Shown here in pieces: positions 57,395-64,000 of a DNA stretch of 64,000 nt. The stretch's first letter is position 1. The number at the start of each line of letters is the position of its first letter. A program made the position numbers and the translations under genes. The notes below the pieces were generated by a model. That model was not told where the DNA came from. It was given only the letters and a program-made list of their open reading frames with translations, and did no database searches. The DNA comes from Peromyscus leucopus (taxonomy: Eukaryota; Chordata; Mammalia; Rodentia; Cricetidae): positions 60,321,334 through 60,385,333 of the forward strand of contig NC_051084.1 of assembly GCF_004664715.2 (NCBI RefSeq). Reading direction: 5' to 3'.

Positions 57395-58325
57395 TGATCG
57401 AAGCAGATGGAGAGATCCACAGCCAAGCACTGGGCCAACCTCCTGGAGTCCAGTTGAAGAGAGGAAGGAGGGTTTATATAAGCAAGGAGGGATCAAGACC
57501 ATGATGGGGAAACCCACAGAGACAGTTGACCCCAGCTCGTGGGAGGAGCTCATGGTCTCTAGAACAACAGCTAAAGACCCTGCACGGGACCAACCTAGGG
57601 CCTTTGCATGTGGGTGACAGTTGTGCAGCTTGGTCTGTTTGTGAGACCCCTAGCAGTAAGACCAGGATCTGTCCCTGGCACATGAATTGGCTTTTTGGAA
57701 CCTTCTCCCTGTGGTGGGATGCCTAGTGAAGCATAGAAGGAAGCTTGGTCCTGCCTCAACTTGATATGCCATTCTTTGTTGACTCCCAAGGGAGGCCTTA
57801 CTCTTTCTAAGGAGTGAATTGGGGGGTAGAAAGGAGTTGGGGGAGGGATCAGGACGAGAGGAGGAAGGGGAAACTGGTTGGTTGCACACAAATTGCTAAA
57901 CGGTCTTATTAATACAAAACTCAGAGCTAGATATTGGGGTGAAAACTGAGAGATCAGAGGAATAGAACAAGCCAAGCCACAAGTTCTTACTGCTATGAAA
58001 TCCTCAGCCCAAGAGAGAGCTACTTCCTGTATACTCACACCTATATACCTTTCTATGCCCTGCCATCTTACTTCCTCTCTCTATCTAGCTACATCACTTC
58101 CTCTTTCCACCCAGATCTATCACTTTCTATCTGTCTGTACAGACCTCCAGACCTCTATTAAACTAGTGCTACGATTAAAGGCATATTCTACCACTGCATT
58201 ACCTCTATGTTTAATACAGTGGCTGGCTTTTTTCTCTGATCTCCAGGCAAGCTTTATTTGTTAGAGCACAGATAAAATATCACCACAGTTGGTATGTAAA
58301 ATAAATTTAAAAGTTAATAATAAAA
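57395..58325 (+). mobile_element. L1 3' UTR, split near its end by an LTR
   Basis: Sense 3'-UTR from 57395 to 57882, then after the LTR the terminus 'TATGTAAAATAAATTTAAAAG' at 58291-58325. The 147-codon minus-strand frame 57595-58038 is antisense to this repeat and is not a gene. Confidence 0.9.
57883..58287 (-). mobile_element. Solo LTR (family A) with perfect 6-bp TSD
   Basis: GTTGGT at 57877-57882 and 58288-58293 flanks a 405-bp TG...CA unit of the same family as 30830-31299. This fixes the true ends of the family and supports the reading of the composite at 30830-32751. Confidence 0.93.
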
Positions 58326-60840
58326 AAGATGTAATACAGGCAGTGTTTATAGACCCTTGTCATCCTCAGTTTAAATTCTTTATAAGCCCAAAAGATGATG
58401 CCACAAGAAAAATAATATTGTTGTGATCCACACATCTTATTCATATCACTCTAGTTTTATGCGATTTTATTCGATATGTAAGACCATGTGCTTGTTAGTC
58501 CAGTCAAGAAAAAGAATAATGTTGACAACATAAAGACCATTCTTTCCCTTTATACACATTGTTGACAATATAAAGACCACTCTTCCCCTTCATACACACT
58601 CCTCAGTAATCTGCAGTCTCCTTGATTAACCAGGACAAATACAAAACTCACTTCTTTTCAGCATTAGTTTAGGTTATATCCCATGCTCTAAGCCTTCTCC
58701 ACCCTTTTGTCATGTTAGGCTGTTCTGAAACATTTATTTCAACCTCATATCCTGCAGATCAGATCACACACTTTCTTCTTAACTAATTCCATGCTGCCAG
58801 TGACTTCCTAATATTATATAGTTTTATTATGAAGAGAGTTTCCATTTTTTTAAAACAAGTCCATTTTTGTAAGTTTCTAATTCTCAAGCTTGCTTTTAAA
58901 AAATGTGTAGCGTGTACATATACATTGTAATAGTCTATTGATTTCATTACTTGAATTTCTTTATGAATTTTATCGGTGAGTCTTTCATTTCTGACTCATC
59001 CCAACTATGAGATTTTTAACTCTTGCCAGACTACAGTTAGATAGAAATAATTGTTTTTCTATTTTCAGGACTGAGAATCTGCCCCTGAGCTTTATGTAAG
59101 CTAATCATTAGTTCCCTCACAAATCTACATCCTTAGCTTCAAAACGATTTTCAAAATCTGTCTCCTTGGCCCAGGAGACTGCCACAATCACTATTCAGCT
59201 CCTTTAGATGTTTCTTTGGAGAGACAAATATCCTCTAGGTTTACTGGCTTCAACCTTCTAAATGTTCAGTTTACCTTATGTTTTGACCAGATAGAGGTTT
59301 ACTACCTGCTTAGCTTCCTGTGCCTTTCAGAAATTTTTTAGACATTTAATTTTTCCATTTGCATCATTATTTTAAGATGAGGAAGACCTACTAAGTAGCA
59401 TTTGTGATCTTTGAGAGTATGAGCAATTAAAATAGCACTGGTTTAGAAATTGCTTGGGTGCATGCACATATTCACATGTGTACACACTTCCACAAACACA
59501 AAATCACACACATACATACACTCTACCCCGTGGGACACTTCCAAAGACTTGCTTGTAAATGAGTAGGAAAAATTGGCGGATATCATCAGATCAAATAAGG
59601 CTATAATAATCTGTAAAAATCAACCACACAACTCCAGAGTCTGTGTTTTGTTATTTACTTTTGAGGTTTAAAAAAAAAAAAAAAAGATGCACAGATTGCC
59701 AGAACTTCTTGGCACACATACAACTAAAACACAGAGTGGAACATGGGGGTGAAGGAGAACAGATTTATTTTCCATATTAAGCCCATAAGTTCATTTACTA
59801 CTGAAAGTCTAAGGCAACAGAATTTAGAATAATTTAACAGATTTTTTTCATCTAGTTTTAAAATCCATGCTTTCAAATTACCTACAAGGGAAGGTAATCA
59901 TGAGGCTATTCCATTTAGTGCCTCTTCAGCAGCCTGCTGCATTTTGGAAAAGTTATGAAATGGAGCTTGGAAAGACAAGTGAACAAGAGGTTAGTCCCGC
60001 CCAGGGAGCTCATGCCTGGATCTACAGCTAATTTAAGACAGATAACCACAAGGCAACAGAAACTTTCAAATACAACAGATAAGTGAACCTCAACTATGAC
60101 TTCTTGATTAGCCTTAAGCGAGGCATTAAAGATTCCAAGACCCTTAAAGAGCAGAACTATTATGACAACATTAGTAAGGAAAGGCATCAGGGCTCAAATA
60201 AAAGGAAGGAAAACTCAGTGTTCATATTTGATAACAATATTCAAATGTAAGAAATATGATATAAGTTTAAACAAAGGGTCAGGTGAGATGTCCATAAGTA
60301 AATTGTATTTAGTGTCTCCGAAAACAAGAAACTCACTCACAAAGCTGCACTTTATCTTAAAGACATGTAACCAACTACAGCCATTTAAGATGAAGAAAGT
60401 CCAGGAGAGGAAGGATTGGTACATACACATGAGCAGCATTACTTCATTCTTCATTTCTTCTCTCCTACAGAGAAAGATACAATAAGGCCAGAAGGTCTCT
60501 ACACTTAAAAAATTAAGAAAGAACATTAGAGTTGACTTATTCAAAATGATGACTACAATCATTGCCAAAAGATACTGCAAAGATTAGGAATTGTCTATCT
60601 TCTCAGGATACCATATTATGAATTTGAATTTTCTCTATAGCACTCATTGAAGATCGTTTTTTAAATTATTTTCGTTAAACACAGAATCTGCTTTAAAATT
60701 TCTATGGAAACATATAAAGTACAGAAATACCAAGGTCACACTTCACCAAACATGTTTACCTGCAACCCAAATTAAAAAGCAATGTGTCAGCCTCATTTTA
60801 TAGTCTCATAAACCCCAGTTTCTGATGTCATCACACTTCC
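58326..60840. other. Single-copy DNA, about 2.5 kb
   Basis: Contains a 40-bp tandem duplication (58521-58600) and an A-run (59670-59684). Minus-strand frames 59915-60187 and 60215-60580 (90 and 121 codons) are hydrophobic because the plus strand is A-rich. No domain recognised. Confidence 0.4.
58521..58600. repeat. 40-bp tandem duplication
   Basis: 58521-58560 and 58561-58600 share GTTGACAA.ATAAAGACCA and TACACA with about five differences. Confidence 0.95.
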
Positions 60841-60937
60841 TGGCCATATACCAAACAAGAAGGCAAGGGCCTCCCATGGGGAGGCACATCCAGTAGAGGC
60901 AAGTCCAAGCTCCTCCCCCTGGCCATGTACCAAACAA
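60841..60937 (-). mobile_element. Tiny L1 3'-UTR-like insertion between 18-bp direct repeats
   Basis: TGGCCATATACCAAACAA (60841-60858) recurs at 60920-60937 with one mismatch. Between them are 61 bp resembling antisense L1 3' UTR ('GGGCCTCCCATGGGGAGGC', 'GAGGCAAGTCCAAGCTCCTCCCCCT'). No poly(T)/A-tail is present. Confidence 0.6.
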
Positions 60938-60989
60938 ATATCATGAGATTTTACATATCACTCTTTGTCACTGAACATTTTCAAATATG

Positions 60990-62115
60990 TTAACAAAACT
61001 ATTGGCACAAACTATAATATTTACTTTTACATAACTAGAACTGTAATTCAGTGGAATTCTCAAACATTCCCAAATCTTAGTTTTTTTGTTCCTGAGGTTC
61101 ATCAGTGTAGCATGGAGTTGTGATTTATTCGTTTTACTGGATTTACTGTTCCCTAAGAATCTTCCAGTGTTTACTTAGGCTATTATTGGATTGTATCCAT
61201 TTTTCCCCCTGCTAGCAAACAGAGCTTCTAAGAACATTTTTGTTCATATTTCCAGGTATCCATATGCATGCAGTTCTGGTAAATACAGGCAAGAATGAAC
61301 TTTCTAGGTCACAAGGCTTCTAGATCTTTGATTCAGTTGGAAAACATCTAACACTCCTAAATGAGGGCTCCAGGTTTTATATGAACACTCCTCAGACATA
61401 GTGGCTTGATAGACAGTTTCTGGTAGGTATAGATGAGCTTTTCACCATGGTCTTGATTTCCATTTTCATTGTTCCTAATGAGATTTAACAAGCTCTACAT
61501 TTACTGACTTCCTTTTTCTCTCAAGAGAATGACTCCAGGTGAGTTACTCTGCCCTCCTTTTTTCTTATATTGGGTCATTTGTCTTTTCCTTATAGATGTT
61601 TGAAATATTTTATATATTCTATAGTCCAGACATTCATCATGAATGTAAAATAAATAAATACACAGTATACATATATAAGCATTAATTGATAAATACCATC
61701 TTCTAAAGTTTTATTTTTATTACTTTATCAATATTTTTAGCAGAATTTTTTTCATTTTAATGCACTTAGTGCATCTTGAGAGTGCCTTGTTTTAGAAAGA
61801 ATTCTTTATGCCATGGACCGAGAGATCATCTCCACCATCACACTACCAAAGAGCCGCTTTGTGTATCATTTCCCCATAGTTGCCTCAGTATCTATTCTTA
61901 CAACTTATTTTAAAATCAGCACAAATAGGAAACCTCAACTCCTTATCAACCAAGTGTGTATGTATTCTCTGTATTTCAGAGTTTTCTTTCAAATTGTTGA
62001 CTGGTCATTGCATTTTTCTGGTTATTCCTTGGGACTGATCAAGTGGAGTCTATTCTTTTTCAGGAATGTCTTGGCCACTTGGGGAGTTTTGATCTTTGAC
62101 ACAGTAATATTTAAA
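60990..62115 (-). mobile_element. Ancient L1M-type element, minus strand
   Basis: Decayed antisense ORF2 sequence through 61660, continuing past about 61760 with 'GTCTTGGCCACTTGGGGAGTTTTGATC' type wording (62070-62096). The 127-codon frame at 61813-62196 is antisense to it. Confidence 0.65.
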
Positions 62116-62120
62116 TTATA

Positions 62121-63371
62121 CGGCGTCTTGACCCTACTATACCACTCTTGGGCATATACCCAAGGAATGTTCAATCATACTCAACTATGTTCATAGCAGC
62201 ATTATTCATAATAGCCAGAACCTGGAAACAATCTAGATGCCCCTCAACTGAAGAATAGATTAAGAAAATGTGATAAATATACACAATGAAGTACTACTCA
62301 GCAGAGAAAAACAATGAAATCAAGAAATTTGCAGGCAAATGGATGGAACTAGAAAATATCATCCTGAGTGAGGTAACCCAGACTCAGAAGGACAAATATG
62401 GTATCTACTCACTCATAAGTGGATACTAAATGTAAAGCAAAGTATAATCAGACAACAACCCCTCAACTCCAGAGAAGCTAACTAACAGGGAAGTCCCAAA
62501 GAGGTCCTGGGAAGGAGAAATAGATGAGATCTCCATGAGTAAACTGGGGATGAGTGGTGAGCAATAGAGGGTAGGGGACAGGGGATAGGGGATGAGAACA
62601 TAAGGGAATGAGATGGTTGAGCTGGAACAGGGATGGAGTGGGAAAACAATGAAAGAGATAACATAAAAGAGGCAGTTATCATGGAGATAGAGAAACCTGG
62701 TGCTAGGGAAGTTGCCAGGAATCCCCAAGGATGACCCCAGCTTGGACTACTAGAAACAGTGGAAAGGGTGCCTGAACTGAACTGGCTTTCCCCAGTGATT
62801 AGACTGGTGATACCCTAATTGTCATCATAGTGCTTTTCTCCAATGACTGATGGAAGCAGATGCAGAGATCCATAACCAAACACCAAGCAGAGCTTGAGAA
62901 GTCCAGTCAAAGAGAGAGAAGATGGATTTTATGAGCAAGTGCATCAGGATCATGATGGGGAAACCTGCAGATACCACCAAACCAAACTAGTAGGAACTCA
63001 TGAAAGTTGGATCAATGGCTGTGGAGCCTAAATGGAACTTGGACTAGGCCCTCTGCATGGCAAGACAGTTGTGTAGTTTGATCTGTTTGGGGCCCCTGCT
63101 TGTGGTAGGATCAGAATCCACCTCTGGTGCATGAGCAGGCTTTTTGGAGCCCACTACCTATGATGGGACACCTGGTGCAGCCTTGAGGCAGGGGGAGGGG
63201 CTTGGATTTGCCTTGACTGGATGTGCCTCCCCATGGGAGGCCCTTGTCTTCTTGTGTGGGAGAGTGGGGGGTAGGTTGTGAAGGGGAGGCTGGGGAGGCA
63301 GAGGAGGGAAGAATCTTTGATTGGTCTGTAAAGTAAATGAAAAACTTTTCTTTATAAAAAAAGTCAAAAAA
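62121..63371 (+). mobile_element. 5'-truncated rodent L1, 1.25 kb, with TSD
   Basis: Starts within the end of ORF2 ('ACCACTCTTGGGCATATACCCAAGG'), has a full 3' UTR with purine-rich end, and an A-rich terminus at about 63365. TAAATTATA at 62112-62120 recurs at 63372-63380, at the expected places. It inserted into or beside the ancient L1. Confidence 0.9.
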
Positions 63372-63380
63372 TAAATTATA

Positions 63381-64000
63381 TAGTGTGTCATATCCTGTAA
63401 CTGAATTAAAAACAAATAAGAAAATTTGTTAGAATTGGCTTTCACTAGAATTATATTGAAATTACCAATTAGTTAAGAAGAAAATGTTCTCCTTCTTAGC
63501 GGTAAATGCTCTGGTGTGTCAACTTTCTTGGTTAGGTCTTAATTGCAAGTGATGTTGTACCTTCTCACATTCACATATTTGAGAATGTACAATTCATTCT
63601 TGGTAATTTTTTAATGTCACAATAAAACTCATATTTGTTTGATTCCAATTGAGAAGTCTCTGAAGCTACTTCCAAAAATATGATTGAAGGTTTGAGTTGA
63701 TCCATATGTCTAGTGGTTATGATAAACCATTCAACCGTTCTTTAGAAGTGTTTACAATTTAAAAAATTTTACCATCTGTGAAAAACTATTAGATTTGGAC
63801 TTTGGCCAGGGAAGCAGGAAGGCTAACCACAGACCTTCACCTCTCCCACAGCTTCTCCAGATCAAGTGTTAACTCTAGCTCTGTAGCAGACTACATTCTG
63901 CAACCCTCCCTCCCATGCCCATATCTACAGATCTTCCCCTCCAAACTCCCTTCCCAACTTATCCCTTTATCCTTGCTTTTAACTACAGCAGGCAGTCCCT
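63381..64000. other. Single-copy DNA to the window end
   Basis: The last 110 bp are pyrimidine-rich ('CCCTCCCTCCCATGCCC...CTCCCTTCCCAACTTATCCC') and could be the beginning of an antisense L1 3' end, which would continue outside the window. Confidence 0.35.

Noticed and set aside
57595..58038. 147-codon open frame, minus strand
   Set aside because: Antisense to an L1 3' UTR and running into a family-A LTR.
60215..60580. 121-codon hydrophobic frame, minus strand
   Set aside because: Hydrophobicity reflects A-rich DNA read in reverse. No domain, no neighbouring exon signals.

Overview
The window looks like intergenic or intronic DNA from a muroid rodent. I infer a cricetid (hamster, vole or deer-mouse type) from the mix of repeats: B1, B3, B4 and ID SINEs, Lx-type L1 elements with purine-rich 3' ends, and several related LTR families that I associate with cricetid genomes. 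Older layers shared by all mammals are also present: MIR, L2, MER5A and another hAT element, and ancient L1M. I found no complete protein-coding gene and no functional RNA gene. Every long reading frame either lies in a repeat or lacks coding evidence. One short stretch (43056-43204) has splice signals and a glycoprotein-like translation and is flagged as a weak exon candidate. All family names come from recognising sequence by eye; no database search was run. Boundaries without target-site duplications (TSDs) are good to a few tens of bases.

Layout. 1-2340: LTR sequence followed by a minus-strand L1 3' end. 2697-3135: an LTR-like repeat. 4310-6590: minus-strand L1 pieces with a B4 SINE carrying a 45-bp internal duplication. 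6720-10920: L1 3' ends, one with a 3'-transduction signature, and an LTR inserted in another. 10920-17800: mostly single-copy DNA with microsatellites, a hAT element, an LTR-like repeat and a MIR. 17810-17937: a long AT/CG/TG alternating tract. 17955-20470: a dispersed noncoding repeat, then a plus-strand L1. 20500-27600: mostly single-copy DNA with B3, B1, ID, MIR and MER5A copies. 27617-29443: B3, a dispersed repeat and a three-layer nested insertion. 30824-32757: an endogenous-retrovirus-like composite with two related LTRs in opposite orientation and a shared 6-bp TSD. 34571-39960: B1, L1-in-L1, and a decayed ancient L1. 40146-40274: a three-copy minisatellite. 40870-47555: B1 and B3 SINEs in single-copy DNA. 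47838-55475: a B3 split by a long 5'-truncated L1 that itself holds five insertions. 55700-58325: SINEs and an L1 3' end split by an LTR. 58521-58600: a 40-bp duplication. 60841-63380: L1 pieces. The rest is single-copy DNA.

No genes act together here. The value of the window is its insertion history, which can be read from TSDs: nests up to four deep (B3, L1, LTR, B1), L1-mediated movement of flanking DNA, and the inverted-LTR composite, which is the most unusual object.
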